Origin: Solibacteraceae bacterium
GTDB lineage: Bacteria > Acidobacteriota > Terriglobia > Bryobacterales > Bryobacteraceae
Assembly: GCA_021324015.1 (NCBI GenBank)
Contig: JAJPJX010000059.1
Span: forward strand, 22,914 to 86,913
DNA length: 64,000 nt
Direction: 5' to 3'
Position 1 is the stretch's first letter. Each line of letters opens with the position of its first letter. Shown here piece after piece: positions 41,713 through 52,754 of the stretch. Position numbers and translations under genes: made by a program. The notes beneath the pieces are model-generated. The model saw only the letters and a list, made by a program, of their open reading frames with translations. It did no database searches and had not been told where the DNA came from.

Positions 41713-43095
41713 ATGTCCCTTGCGCGCCGCAAGTTCCTTTGGGGGAGCCTGTGTGGGGCGGCTCTTGCCGCCAAGAAACGCCCTCCCGAACGACCACCCA
41801 ATGTCCTGCTGATTCAGGCCGACGACCTGGGGGCCTGGATGACGGGCTGCTATGGCAACCGCGAAATCCGCACGCCGAACATCGACCTGCTGGCGAATCT
41901 GGGGGTAAGGTTCGAGTTCGCCTTCACCTGCGCGCCGGCGTCGTCAGCCAGCCGGGCCACGTTGTTCACCGGGCGGGTTCCGCAACAAACGGGGGTGCTG
42001 GATTTTCTGACCCCCAAACCGATCGAAAATCCGCCGCAGGGACAAGCCGCGCCGCCGGCCTCGTTTGCGAGCGAGATCATGCTACCCGACATTCTGACCG
42101 GGCGGGGTTACACCTGCGGCTACATCGGCAAATGGCGCCTGGGCAACGGGGCGCAGCCGCAGCACCATTTCGGATTCTGGTACACGGCGCCGGGCGGCGA
42201 GGGCCCGTACCAGAACCCGTCCATGAGCTGGAACGGCCAGATGGTCCAGGAAAAGGGATACCTCCCGGACCTACTGACCGCTAAAGCCTGCCAGTTTCTG
42301 GACCGGCAGAGCGCGGGGACTCCCTTCTTCCTCACGGTGAGCTATCCCAACCCGCACACGCCGTACGAGGGGCATCCACAGAAGTATTACGATCTTTACG
42401 CCAAAACCAGCTTCGACTCGATCGGCTGGCAGCCGGCCGCACCGAACGCCCTGCGCGACAAAGAGATGCTGAAGGACATCGTGGGCAACCTGCGCAAGTG
42501 CGCCGCGGCCGTGACAGCGCTGGATGACCAGATCCCGGCGCTCCTGGCGCGCCTGAATCAACGCGGACTTTCCGGGAACACGCTGATCCTGTTTTGTGGA
42601 AACACGGGGCAGTTGCTGGGGCGCCACGGGCTCTGGGGCCGTGCGGCAGGCTCCTATCCTTTCAACCTCTATGAGGAAGTGGTACGCGTGCCCTTGATCT
42701 GGGTGTGGAGCGGACGTATTCCGCCGCAAACCGTGCGCACCGAACTGGTGGCTTCCTACGATCTGTTACCTTCGTTGTGCGAGGCCGTGGGCGCCACGCC
42801 GCCGGAGGACCGGAATCTCACCGGACGCAGCTATCTGCCGCTGGCCCTCGGCCAGCCGCTACCCAAGAAGCAACCCTGGCGCAATCTGGTTTTCGGGCAT
42901 TACCGAAACACCGAGATGGCGCGGGACGAAGGGTACAAGCTGATTCTGCGGGACGAAGGCAGGGGGCCGAACGCCTTGTATGCGCTGGCCACCGATCCGC
43001 TGGAGAGCGTGAACTGCTACGATGATCCGCGGTTTGTGGAGGCTCGCGACGAGCTGGCGAGGGAACTGGCGGCCTGGCGCAAGCGGTTTGCCTAG
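41713..43095 (+). CDS. sulfatase-family protein with atypical active site, Tat signal
   Basis: A 460-residue exported protein with leader ARRKFLWGSLCGAALAA. The alkaline-phosphatase/sulfatase fold is clear: NVLLIQADDLG with D37/D38, the ATLFTGRVP block, GYIGKWRLG and HTPYEGHP. The formylglycine region is unusual. It reads CAPASSASR, so the canonical C-x-P-x-R is broken by an insertion or becomes S77-x-A-x-R81. The second metal motif, normally SDxG, reads GNTG near residue 296. It may therefore be a modified or inactive relative. TATACT ends 8 nt before the ATG. Confidence 0.85.
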   Translation: MSLARRKFLWGSLCGAALAAKKRPPERPPNVLLIQADDLGAWMTGCYGNREIRTPNIDLLANLGVRFEFAFTCAPASSASRATLFTGRVPQQTGVLDFLTPKPIENPPQGQAAPPASFASEIMLPDILTGRGYTCGYIGKWRLGNGAQPQHHFGFWYTAPGGEGPYQNPSMSWNGQMVQEKGYLPDLLTAKACQFLDRQSAGTPFFLTVSYPNPHTPYEGHPQKYYDLYAKTSFDSIGWQPAAPNALRDKEMLKDIVGNLRKCAAAVTALDDQIPALLARLNQRGLSGNTLILFCGNTGQLLGRHGLWGRAAGSYPFNLYEEVVRVPLIWVWSGRIPPQTVRTELVASYDLLPSLCEAVGATPPEDRNLTGRSYLPLALGQPLPKKQPWRNLVFGHYRNTEMARDEGYKLILRDEGRGPNALYALATDPLESVNCYDDPRFVEARDELARELAAWRKRFA

Positions 43096-43151
43096 CGCGC
43101 CGGTGGCCGGGGCCCCCAAGGCAACGGGCGATCGGCTACAATGGCCTCGCC

Positions 43152-44414
43152 ATGCATCGCCGTTCCTTCCTGAGCCAGGCCGCGGGGCTAGCGTTTCTGC
43201 GGCCAGATTCCATCGACCGGGCGCGCGCCGCCACGGTGGGCGAGCGCCGCAGCGCCGAAGATGCGGCCCGCGACGAGGATTTCTGGCGGGAAATCCAGAT
43301 GGCCTTCACAGTGGACCGCACACTGATCAACCTGAACAACGGCGGTGTGAGCCCATCGCCGCGGGTGGTGCAGGAGGCCATGCGGCGCTACCTGGAGTTC
43401 AGCAACGAAGCCCCGGTGTACACGATGTGGCGCATCCTGGAGCCGGAAGTGGAGAGCGTGCGGCGGCGCCTGGCAGCCAGCTTCGGGTGCGACTCGGAGG
43501 AACTGGCTATTACGCGCAACGCGTCGGAAGCGCTGGAGATCTGCCAATTGGGGCTGGACCTCAAGCCCGCGGACGAGATCCTGACGACGGACCAGGACTA
43601 CCCGCGCATGATCACTACGTGGAAGCAGCGCGAGCGGCGCGACGGCGTGGTGCTCAAACAACTCTCGTTTCCCACGCCGCCGCCTTCGCTGGATGCGCTG
43701 TACGACTGCTTCGAGCGGGCCATTACGCCGCGCACGCGGGTGATCCACTTCTGCCACATCACGAACCTCACGGGGCAGATCTTCCCGGTGCAGCGCATCT
43801 GCCGGATGGCGCGCAGCCGGGGCATCGAGACCATCGTGGACGGGGCGCACGCCTACGCGCACTTCCCGTTCCGCGGCGCGGACCTGGAGTGCGATTACTA
43901 CGGCACGAGCCTGCACAAATGGCTCCTGGCGCCGCACGGCACGGGCTTTTTGTATGTGCGGCGGGAGAAGGTCCGAAAGCTGTGGCCGATGATGGCGGCG
44001 CCGGCCGAGATGGACGGGAACATCCGCAAGTTCGAGGAGATCGGCACGCACCCGGCGGCCAATCACAACGCCATCGCCGAGGCGCTGACGTTCCACGAAT
44101 CCATCGGCGTGGACCGCAAGGCGGCGCGGCTGCGCTACCTGAAGGAAACCTGGACATCGCGGGTGGGGCGCCTGCCGCGGGTGCGCATCCTGACGAATCC
44201 CGACCCACAACAGAGCGGCGGGCTGGCGGCGTTCTCGGTGGAAGGGCGGGAGCCGGTCCCGCTGGTGGAGAAGCTCTGGTCGCAGCACCGCATCCTGGTT
44301 ACGCCCATCGTGCACAAGCAGTTTCAGGCCATCCGCGTGACGCCGAATATCTACACCACGCTCGAAGAGCTGGACGTGTTCTCGACGGCGGTGGAAAAGC
44401 TGCTCAGGGCCTGA
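43152..44414 (+). CDS. class V aminotransferase-fold protein, Tat signal
   Basis: A 420-residue PLP enzyme of the isopenicillin N epimerase/cysteine desulfurase fold. A twin-arginine leader (HRRSFLSQAAGLAFL) is followed by LNNGGVSPSPRVVQEAM, NASEALEICQ, the PLP-stacking and binding motifs HITNLTGQIFPV and IVDGAHAYAHFP (aspartate) and the Schiff-base lysine K256 in GTSLHKWLLAP. The function could be epimerase, lyase or desulfurase. Export by Tat is uncommon for this fold. TACAAT lies 9 nt upstream of the ATG. It converges on the AlkA gene with a 3-base gap. Confidence 0.88.
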   Translation: MHRRSFLSQAAGLAFLRPDSIDRARAATVGERRSAEDAARDEDFWREIQMAFTVDRTLINLNNGGVSPSPRVVQEAMRRYLEFSNEAPVYTMWRILEPEVESVRRRLAASFGCDSEELAITRNASEALEICQLGLDLKPADEILTTDQDYPRMITTWKQRERRDGVVLKQLSFPTPPPSLDALYDCFERAITPRTRVIHFCHITNLTGQIFPVQRICRMARSRGIETIVDGAHAYAHFPFRGADLECDYYGTSLHKWLLAPHGTGFLYVRREKVRKLWPMMAAPAEMDGNIRKFEEIGTHPAANHNAIAEALTFHESIGVDRKAARLRYLKETWTSRVGRLPRVRILTNPDPQQSGGLAAFSVEGREPVPLVEKLWSQHRILVTPIVHKQFQAIRVTPNIYTTLEELDVFSTAVEKLLRA

Positions 44415-44417
44415 CGA

Positions 44418-45026
44418 TCACAGGTTGGCGTCGGTTTCGAGGCTACGCCAGAGGTACCAGCTTGCCACGGTGGCGTAGGGCCGCCAGCGCTCGCCGAGGG
44501 CGGCCACGTCGGCAGGGCGGGGAGTTTCATCGAGGCCGTAGGCCTTGCGCACGGCCACGCGGATTCCCAGGTCACCCACGGGGAGGACGTCCAGGCGCCG
44601 CAGGGCAAACATGAGAAACATGTGAGCGGTCCAGACGCCAATGCCCTTAACCTGCGTGAGCTGGTCGATGACCTGCTGGTCGGACAACCCGGGCAGGGAT
44701 TCGAAGGCCACCTGACCGTTGCGGGTGAGGCGCGCCAGATCGCGGATATAGGCGGTCTTCTGGCGAGAGAGCCCCAGGGCGCGCATGCGCGTGGGGCGCA
44801 GCTTCAGGACGCCGTCGGGGGTCAGGGAGGCGCCGGCGACGGCCGCCATGGCCAGACGGTCAAAAATCACCTTGGCGACCTTTCCGCTTAGCTGTTGGTA
44901 CACTATGGATCGCACGAGAGTATCGAAATTCGGCTCGCGGAACTGCATGCGGTACGGGCCCACCCGTTCGATGATGCGAGAGAGCACGGGGTCGGCGGCG
45001 GTGAGATGGCGAATGGCTTCACGCAT
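44418..45026 (-). CDS. DNA-3-methyladenine glycosylase II-like (HhH-GPD)
   Basis: A 202-residue cytosolic base-excision DNA glycosylase. The helix-hairpin-helix VKGIGVWTAHMFLMF at about residue 126 and the catalytic aspartate D152 in LPVGDLGI define the AlkA branch of the HhH-GPD family. It lacks the N-terminal AlkA domain and the FeS cluster of Nth/MutY, as in the short yeast Mag1-like forms. It removes alkylated purines. It diverges from the VWFA gene over 46 bases. Confidence 0.92.
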   Translation of the reverse strand: MREAIRHLTAADPVLSRIIERVGPYRMQFREPNFDTLVRSIVYQQLSGKVAKVIFDRLAMAAVAGASLTPDGVLKLRPTRMRALGLSRQKTAYIRDLARLTRNGQVAFESLPGLSDQQVIDQLTQVKGIGVWTAHMFLMFALRRLDVLPVGDLGIRVAVRKAYGLDETPRPADVAALGERWRPYATVASWYLWRSLETDANL

Positions 45027-45060
45027 GAGGAAACAGAAGGCTCCTGCCGTACGTCCCCCC

Positions 45061-45066
45061 TATTGT
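45061..45066 (+). promoter_or_regulatory. minus-10-like hexamer before VWFA gene
   Basis: TATTGT ends 6 nt before the ATG at 45073 in the short divergent gap with the AlkA gene. Confidence 0.38.
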
Positions 45067-45072
45067 AACGAT

Positions 45073-46056
45073 ATGGTGCGCACTCACGCCGCGCCGCTCC
45101 GGTTCCTCCTGGCGCTCGCACTGCTGGCGGCCCCGGCGCTGCCCCAACAGCCGCAAAAACCCGCCGAAGAACTGCCTCCGCCCATCAAGGTGGAGGTGAA
45201 CCTGGTGAACATCCTGGCGTCCGTGCGCGACAAGCGCGGGGCTCTCATCGGCAATCTCACCAAGGACGACTTCACGATCCTCGAGGACGGCAAGCCGCAA
45301 ACCATCAAGTATTTCACGCGAGAGACCGATCTGCCGCTGACCATCGGGCTGCTGGTGGACGTGAGCCGCAGCCAGGAGAATCTGCTGGAAATCGAACGGC
45401 GCGCGGCTGTTGAATTTTTCGGCGAGGTGCTGCGCAAGAAGGACATGGCGTTCGTGATCAGCTTCGGAGAGGACGCGGAGCTGGAGCAGGATTTCACGAA
45501 CTCGACGCGCCTGCTGGGCCGCGCGCTGGACGGGCTGCACGTCAGCGCGCCGGTCGGCGGTCTGCACCCCGGCCCGGTGCCGACGGTGGGCCAGCCGCGG
45601 GGCACGGTTCTGTTCGACGCCGTGTACCTGGCCGCCAGGGAGAAGCTGCAGAGCGAAGTGGGACGCAAAGCCATCGTGCTTATCACCGACGGCGTGGATC
45701 AGGGCAGCCGGCTGAAAGTATCGGACGCGATCGAAGCGGCGCAGCGGGCGGACAGCGTGGTATACGGGATTTATTACTTCGACCCCAGCGCCTACGGCTT
45801 CTTCCTGCACCCCAGTGATTCGGACCTGGTGAAAATGGCCAATGAGACCGGGGGGCGGGTTTTCAAGGTGGATCGCAAGCACACGCTGCCCGAGGTGTTC
45901 AAGGAATTGCAGGACGAGATGCGCAGCCAGTATGCCATCGCGTACACGCCCATCAACGAAGCCCGGGACGGCAGCTACCGGCACATCGAGATCCGGCTGA
46001 AGGACAAGAACCTGAAGGTACAGGCGCGCAAGGGCTACTACGCGGCCGGCCGGTAG
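45073..46056 (+). CDS. secreted VWFA-domain protein (TIGR03436 type)
   Basis: A 327-residue exported protein. A signal peptide (FLLALALLAAPALPQQ) is followed by the family block VEVNLVNILASVRDKRGALIG and DDFTILEDGKPQTI, and then a von Willebrand A domain. The MIDAS is LLVDVSRSQ (DxSxS) with ITDGVD later. This VWFA-related TIGR03436 family is typical of acidobacteria and often expanded there. It is thought to bind ligands at the cell surface, but its partner is unknown. The next gene follows after 15 bases and may be co-transcribed, although it has its own TAAGCT. Confidence 0.9.
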   Translation: MVRTHAAPLRFLLALALLAAPALPQQPQKPAEELPPPIKVEVNLVNILASVRDKRGALIGNLTKDDFTILEDGKPQTIKYFTRETDLPLTIGLLVDVSRSQENLLEIERRAAVEFFGEVLRKKDMAFVISFGEDAELEQDFTNSTRLLGRALDGLHVSAPVGGLHPGPVPTVGQPRGTVLFDAVYLAAREKLQSEVGRKAIVLITDGVDQGSRLKVSDAIEAAQRADSVVYGIYYFDPSAYGFFLHPSDSDLVKMANETGGRVFKVDRKHTLPEVFKELQDEMRSQYAIAYTPINEARDGSYRHIEIRLKDKNLKVQARKGYYAAGR

Positions 46057-46071
46057 GGTAAGCTTGCGCTT

Positions 46072-47133
46072 ATGCCGGACCGAAGGACGTTCCTGAAATC
46101 CCTAACCACGCCGGCGTTCGCGGCCGCGGCGTTCGGCGCCGCCCCCATCGCCGAGGATGACCCCGCCAACATCAAGTTCGCCCACCGGCTGGACGCGCAC
46201 ACGATCAGCGACGACGACATGCTGTTTTTGCAGCAGATCGGTTTGCGGCATGCCCGCGTCGAGTTTGGCGACGGTCCCACGCCGCTGGAGAAGATTCGCA
46301 CGCTCCAGCAGCGCTTCGCCCCCTACGGCATCGGAATTTATTCCGGCGTGCACTACGCCTACCGGCGCACGCGCGTGCAGTTAGGCCAGCCTGGGCGGGA
46401 CCAGGACATCGAGGAATACTGCGCCTTCCTGCGGGACCTGGGCCGCCTGGGAATCCCGATTTCGTCCTACGATTTCCACCCGGCCAACACGTACACGACG
46501 CGCATGGTCACGCGGCGCGGCTACACGACGCGGGAATTCGACGTCACGGATTTCCGCAGGAAGGTCGAGAAGCAGCGATTCGAGCGGGAGTATGCCGCCG
46601 AAGACATCTGGTCGGCGTACACCTATTTCATGAAGGCCGTGCTTCCGGCGGCGGAGAAGGCGGGGGTGAAACTGGCCCTGCATCCCGACGATCCGCCGCT
46701 CGAGAAGATGAACGGGGTGGCCAAGCTGTTCACGCACTACGAGGGCTACCGGCGCGCGGAGCTGATCGCGGGGGGCAGCCGCTACTGGGGTCTGACTTTT
46801 TGCGTGGGCACGTGGTCGGAAGGCGGCGACAAGATGGGGAAGGACGTCTTCGAAATGATCCGTGATTTCGGGGGCCGCGGGAAGATCCTGGAGGTTCACT
46901 TCCGGAACGTGACGTCGCCTCTGCCGCACTTCGTGGAGACTTTTCCGGACGACGGATACATGGACATGTACCGGGTGATGAAGACGCTGCGGGAAGTGCG
47001 CTTCGACGGACTGGCGGAGCCCGATCATGTGCCGCAACTGGCGGGAGACAGGGGCCTGCGGCGCGCGGGCACGGCCTACTGCATCGCCTGCATGCGTTCC
47101 TATCTGCGCCGGGCGAACCAGGAAGTAGGCTGA
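46072..47133 (+). CDS. mannonate dehydratase-like (UxuA family), Tat signal
   Basis: A 353-residue TIM-barrel enzyme. A twin-arginine leader (DRRTFLKSLTTPAFAAAAFG) replaces the cytosolic N-terminus. The UxuA core is intact: KLALHPDDPP, GLTFCVGTWSE, ILEVHFRNVTSP, the acidic motif PDDGYMDMYRVM and the late EPDHVPQ, which provide the metal-binding His, Cys and Asp residues. The reaction would be D-mannonate to 2-dehydro-3-deoxygluconate. Export of this normally cytosolic step is odd. TAAGCT ends 7 nt before the start. Confidence 0.9.
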   Translation: MPDRRTFLKSLTTPAFAAAAFGAAPIAEDDPANIKFAHRLDAHTISDDDMLFLQQIGLRHARVEFGDGPTPLEKIRTLQQRFAPYGIGIYSGVHYAYRRTRVQLGQPGRDQDIEEYCAFLRDLGRLGIPISSYDFHPANTYTTRMVTRRGYTTREFDVTDFRRKVEKQRFEREYAAEDIWSAYTYFMKAVLPAAEKAGVKLALHPDDPPLEKMNGVAKLFTHYEGYRRAELIAGGSRYWGLTFCVGTWSEGGDKMGKDVFEMIRDFGGRGKILEVHFRNVTSPLPHFVETFPDDGYMDMYRVMKTLREVRFDGLAEPDHVPQLAGDRGLRRAGTAYCIACMRSYLRRANQEVG

Positions 47134-47148
47134 AGCCGCAAAACAAGC

Positions 47149-47154
47149 TACCCT
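47149..47154 (+). promoter_or_regulatory. minus-10-like hexamer before HExxH protein gene
   Basis: TACCCT in caagctaccct ends 7 nt before the ATG at 47162, and a GGAGG follows it directly, so leadered translation is also possible here. Confidence 0.35.
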
Positions 47155-47161
47155 GGAGGCG

Positions 47162-48085
47162 ATGGGCCTGCCGCGCCTCGCCGGGGTGTTCTTAGCGATT
47201 TTCCTTGCGGACGGGCACCTGCACGCCCAGACAACACCCAACCGGGAACTGATCGACGGGATGAAGGACTTCGAGTCCAAGCTGGGCTTCCCCAAGACCC
47301 GGAATTTCGGCCGCGATTCGGAGACGCTCAAGGCGTACTACCGGTGCTACTACACCGGCCCGCTGGAGTTGCCCGACTCCTATGACGGGCTGAAGCTGCG
47401 GCAGGGCCGGGAGTCGGGCTGCGGCATGGATCCGCGCAAATTCGACGTGTTCTTCTATGCCATCGAAGCGGTGGCCAGCGGCAAGACACCGGTGACCACA
47501 ACCCTGGCGAGCGAACCGCCGGAGCGCGTTCTGGTGGTGGTTTCGCACGAGGACTACCACGCCCGCAAGGATCTGCCGCCGGCCATCGCGGAGGCGGCGG
47601 CCACGCTGGTGGGATTTCTGACGGCGGCCGATTATGCACGGCAGCGGTTCGGAGCGGATGCGCCGGTGTCTCGCAATTTAGAAGCGGAGGCGGCGCTGTT
47701 TCTGCGCAAAGCGGAGTTGGTGAACCGCTACTATGCCGAGCTGCGCGGCCTGTACGACAGGCTTCACGCCGGCGCGATCACCCGGGACGAGGCCTTCGCC
47801 GGCAAGGCGCGGGTGTTTACCGAACTGCGCGCGGACTGCCGGGCCATGGCTCCGGATCCCCATTCGTTCAACAAGTGCCTGGGCGCGGACAACAACGCCG
47901 GGCTGGCTTTCGACCGGACTTACACCCAGTACTACCCTCTGTTCTACGAACTGTTCGCAGCGCGCGGCCGGGATGCGCGGGCGACGATTCAGACCATCGA
48001 CCGGCTGTTGAGCGCGCGCGCGCTTTCGGAGGAGCAGGCCGCGGCGCGCATCCGCACGGCCACAGGGAACGCCGCAGCTCCCTGA
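47162..48085 (+). CDS. secreted putative metallopeptidase with HExxH motif
   Basis: A 307-residue exported protein with signal peptide (LAGVFLAIFLADGHLHAQ). It contains H129-E130-D131-Y132-H133, an exact HExxH zinc motif. It is followed 11 residues later by E144 in AIAEAAATLVGFLTAAD, a spacing and context like the third ligand of gluzincin-type aminopeptidase-like proteins (the COG4324 type, with E followed by aromatic/VG). Four cysteines (YRCYY, GCGM, ADCRAM, FNKCLG) may form disulfides. Peptidase activity is inference. I cannot name the family with certainty. Confidence 0.72.
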   Translation: MGLPRLAGVFLAIFLADGHLHAQTTPNRELIDGMKDFESKLGFPKTRNFGRDSETLKAYYRCYYTGPLELPDSYDGLKLRQGRESGCGMDPRKFDVFFYAIEAVASGKTPVTTTLASEPPERVLVVVSHEDYHARKDLPPAIAEAAATLVGFLTAADYARQRFGADAPVSRNLEAEAALFLRKAELVNRYYAELRGLYDRLHAGAITRDEAFAGKARVFTELRADCRAMAPDPHSFNKCLGADNNAGLAFDRTYTQYYPLFYELFAARGRDARATIQTIDRLLSARALSEEQAAARIRTATGNAAAP

Positions 48086-48122
48086 GCCCGGGCGCCGGAT
48101 ATAGAATGTAAGCACGTTTGCC

Positions 48123-51100
48123 ATGCGACTCACCGGGGTTGTGTTTGTCTGGATCAGTACGCTCTGGGTAGCATCGGCGGCCGGCCGGACGCTGGAGTTC
48201 AACCGGGACATCCGTCCGATTCTCTCCGACAACTGCTGGACCTGTCACGGCCCGGACGCCACCGCCAAGCACGTTCCCATGCGCCTGGACAGCGAGAAGG
48301 CCGCCAAGGCGGACCTGGGCGGCGGCAGGCACGCCGTGGTGGAGGGCCATCCCGAAGCCAGTCTCATGATCCAACGCATCACCGCGCCCGAAAAGGCCCG
48401 GCGCATGCCGCCGGTATACTCCGGCCGCACGCTGAGCCCGGCGGAGATCGAAACGCTGCGCACCTGGATCGCGCAGGGCGCACAGTGGCAGAAGCACTGG
48501 GCATTCCTGCCGCCGCGGCGGCCGGACCTTCCCAAGGTGCAGCACGCCAACTGGCCGAAGAACCCGATCGACTACTTCGTACTGGAGCGTCTGGAACGGG
48601 AAGGCCTGGCGCCTTCGCCGGAAGCTTCGCGCGAGACGCTGCTGCGCCGCGTAAGCCTGGATCTTACAGGTTTGCCGCCGACGCCCGCCGAAATCGATGC
48701 CTTCCTGCGCGACCGCTCGCCGGACGCTTACGAAAAAGTGGTGGACCGCCTGCTCGCCTCCTCGCGCTACGGCGAGCGCATGGCCGTGCGCTGGCTGGAC
48801 GCGGCGCGGTACGCGGATTCCAACGGTTACCAGTTCGACGGAGAGCGCAGCATGTGGCGCTGGCGCGATTGGGTGATCGAGGCGTTCAACCGCAACGAGC
48901 CCTTCGACCAGTTCACGGTGGATCAAGTCGCCGGCGATCTGCTGCCCAACGCCACGCTGGACCAGAAGATCGCTACCGGCTTCAACCGCAACCACCGGAT
49001 CAACACCGAGGACGGCATCATTCCGGAGGAGTACGCGGTGGAATACGTGGTAGACCGCGTGGACACGGTATCGACCGTGTTTCTAGGGGTCACGCTGGGG
49101 TGCGCGCGCTGCCACAACCACAAGTACGACCCGTTCACCCAGAAGGAGTTCTACCGGTTCTTCGCCTACTTCAACAACGTGCCGGAGTTGGGCCGCGGCA
49201 TGAAGTACGGCAACTCGCCTCCCGTGATGGCGGCGCCCACCAGGGAGCAGCAGGCGGCGCTGCGGAATCTGGAAGGCCGCATGCACCGCGAGGAGACGTT
49301 CCTGAGCGCGCGCGCCGCGGCACTGGAAAAAGACCAGCGCGCCTGGGAAAGCCCCATAGCGGGCGGCGCACCGCTCTACTGGGCGCCCGGCGCGGAGCTG
49401 GTGGCTGCGTTTCCGCTGGACTCCGAGGCGGGGCTGAAGCCAGCCGGGGGAGCGGTGACGCACGCGCCGGGGCGGGTCGGAGACGCAGCGGCGTTTGACG
49501 GGAAAGCCTACCTGGATGCGGGCGACCTGGCGGGCTTCGATATCCAGGACCGGTTTACGCTCTGCGCGTGGGTGTCCGCGGACGGGACCCCGGACGGCCC
49601 GATTGTCACCAAGATGCGCGACGATCCCAAGGGCCGCGGGTACGGGCTGCACCTGAACCAGGGCAAGGTGCACGTACACCTGACCAGCGTCTATGCGGAC
49701 GACGCGATCCGGATGGACAGCGAGGAGACGCTGGCGCCGGGGCGCTGGTACCACCTGGCGGCCACTTACAGCGGGTCGCGCATGGCCGAAGGCGTGCACG
49801 TGTACATCGACGGCAAGCCCGCGCACATGAAAGTAGAGCTGGATACGCTCTACCGGCCGTTCCGCAACGCGGGCCGCAGCTTCAGCGAGCCGCTGCGCAT
49901 CGGCGGCGGCTGGGGAAAGGACCGGCGCTTCCGCGGGCGCATCGACGAGGTGCGGATCTACGGGCGGGTCCTGGATGAGGACGAGATCGCGGCGCTGGCC
50001 GCGGGCGAATCGCTGAACCAGATTGCCGCCAAGCCGGCCGGCGAGCGCACTCTGGTCGAGAGCATGCAGCTCCGGCGATATTCTGGAGCACGCGGCCCCC
50101 GCGGAAATCCGCGAGGTCTGGCAGCGCCTGGCCGAGCTGGGCGCGGAAAAGGAGAAGCTGGAGCGGAGCTTCCCGACCGTCATGGTGATGGCCGAGCGCC
50201 CGACGCCGCGGGATACGTTCGTGCTGATCCGGGGAGCTTACGACAAGCCCGGGGAGAAGGTGCAGCCCGGCGTCCCCGCGGTGTTGCCGCCGCCTGCGGG
50301 CGCGCCGAACAACCGGCTGGGGTTGGCTAAATGGCTGGTGGATCCGGATAATCCGCTGCTCGCTCGCGTGACGGTCAACCGTTTCTGGCAGATGTACTTC
50401 GGCACCGGCATCGTGAAGACCGTGGAGGACTTCGGCTCGCAGGGCGAATGGCCCTCGCACCCGGAATTGCTGGACTGGCTGGCGACCGAGTTTGTACGTA
50501 CGGGCTGGGACGTGAAGGCCATGCAAAAGCTGATCGTGACCAGCGCTACGTACCGGCAATCCTCGGCGGCTTCGCCGGAATTGGAGCAGCGCGATCCCGA
50601 GAATCGCCTGCTGGCGCACGGGCCGCGGTTCCGCCTGCCGGCCGAAATGATCCGCGACCAGGCGCTGTTCGTGGCGGGGCTGCTCTACGAGAAAATCGGC
50701 GGCCCTTCGGTCAAGCCCTACCAGCCCGCGGGACTGTGGAAGGAGCTGGCCATGCAGGATATGGACTACGTGCAGAGCCAGGGCAACGATCTGCACCGCC
50801 GCAGCCTGTATACCTTCTGGAAACGCACCATCGCACCGCCCATGATGGTCAACTTCGATGCGGCGGCGAGGGAAACCTGCGTGGTGCGCGAGACACCTAC
50901 CAACACGCCGCTGCAGGCGCTCGACCTGATGAACGACGTCACCTTCCTGGAGGCCGCACGTTTCCTGGGCCAGCGGATGATCCGGGAAGGCGGCGCGAAT
51001 GCGGACGAGCGGCTGCGCTACGGCTTCCGCCTGGTGACCGCGCGCATGCCCACTGCGGCCGAAGAGCGGCTGCTCAAGGGCGATTTGCAGTATCACCTGG

Positions 51101-51252
51101 ACTATTTCGCGGGCAAGGCGGACGAACTGAAGGCCTTCTTGAGCCAGGGCGAGTTCCCCTGCGATCCTGCCCTGGACCAGCGCGAGTTGGCGGCATACGC
51201 CTCCGTGGGCAGCCTGCTGCTCAACCTGGATGAAACCGTGACGAAGGAATAG
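48123..51252 (+). pseudogene. PSCyt1-DUF1549-LamG-DUF1553 protein, interrupted by a one-base frameshift
   Basis: One gene of about 1042 codons if repaired. The first frame (48123 to about 50075) holds a signal peptide, a cytochrome-like PSCyt1 domain with CxxCH (DNCWTCHGPD), DUF1549/PSCyt2 with CARCHNHKYDP, and a LamG/concanavalin-like domain (residues about 420-640). The DUF1553/PSD1 domain ([46 protein letters not shown]) then continues in another reading frame to 51252. Removing one G in ctccggcgat near 50073-50077 restores QLRDILEHAAPAEIREVW. It is coupled to the DUF1501 gene starting 2 bases later. Such pairs in planctomycetes and acidobacteria are thought to act in extracellular redox-linked degradation, unproven. 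Confidence 0.9.
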
Positions 51253-51254
51253 CG

Positions 51255-52688
<1,434 letters not shown>

Positions 52689-52754
52689 GGCCCCCGCGCT
52701 TCGGGCTCATTCCGTGAAGCTGGGGGGGATGGACCCGGCCAGTCTGCTGTGGTG

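Noticed and set aside
43022..44614. Plus-strand frame of 530 codons over the class V aminotransferase
   Set aside because: Another reading frame of the same strand covers the aminotransferase with intact motifs. This one has shadow-type composition.
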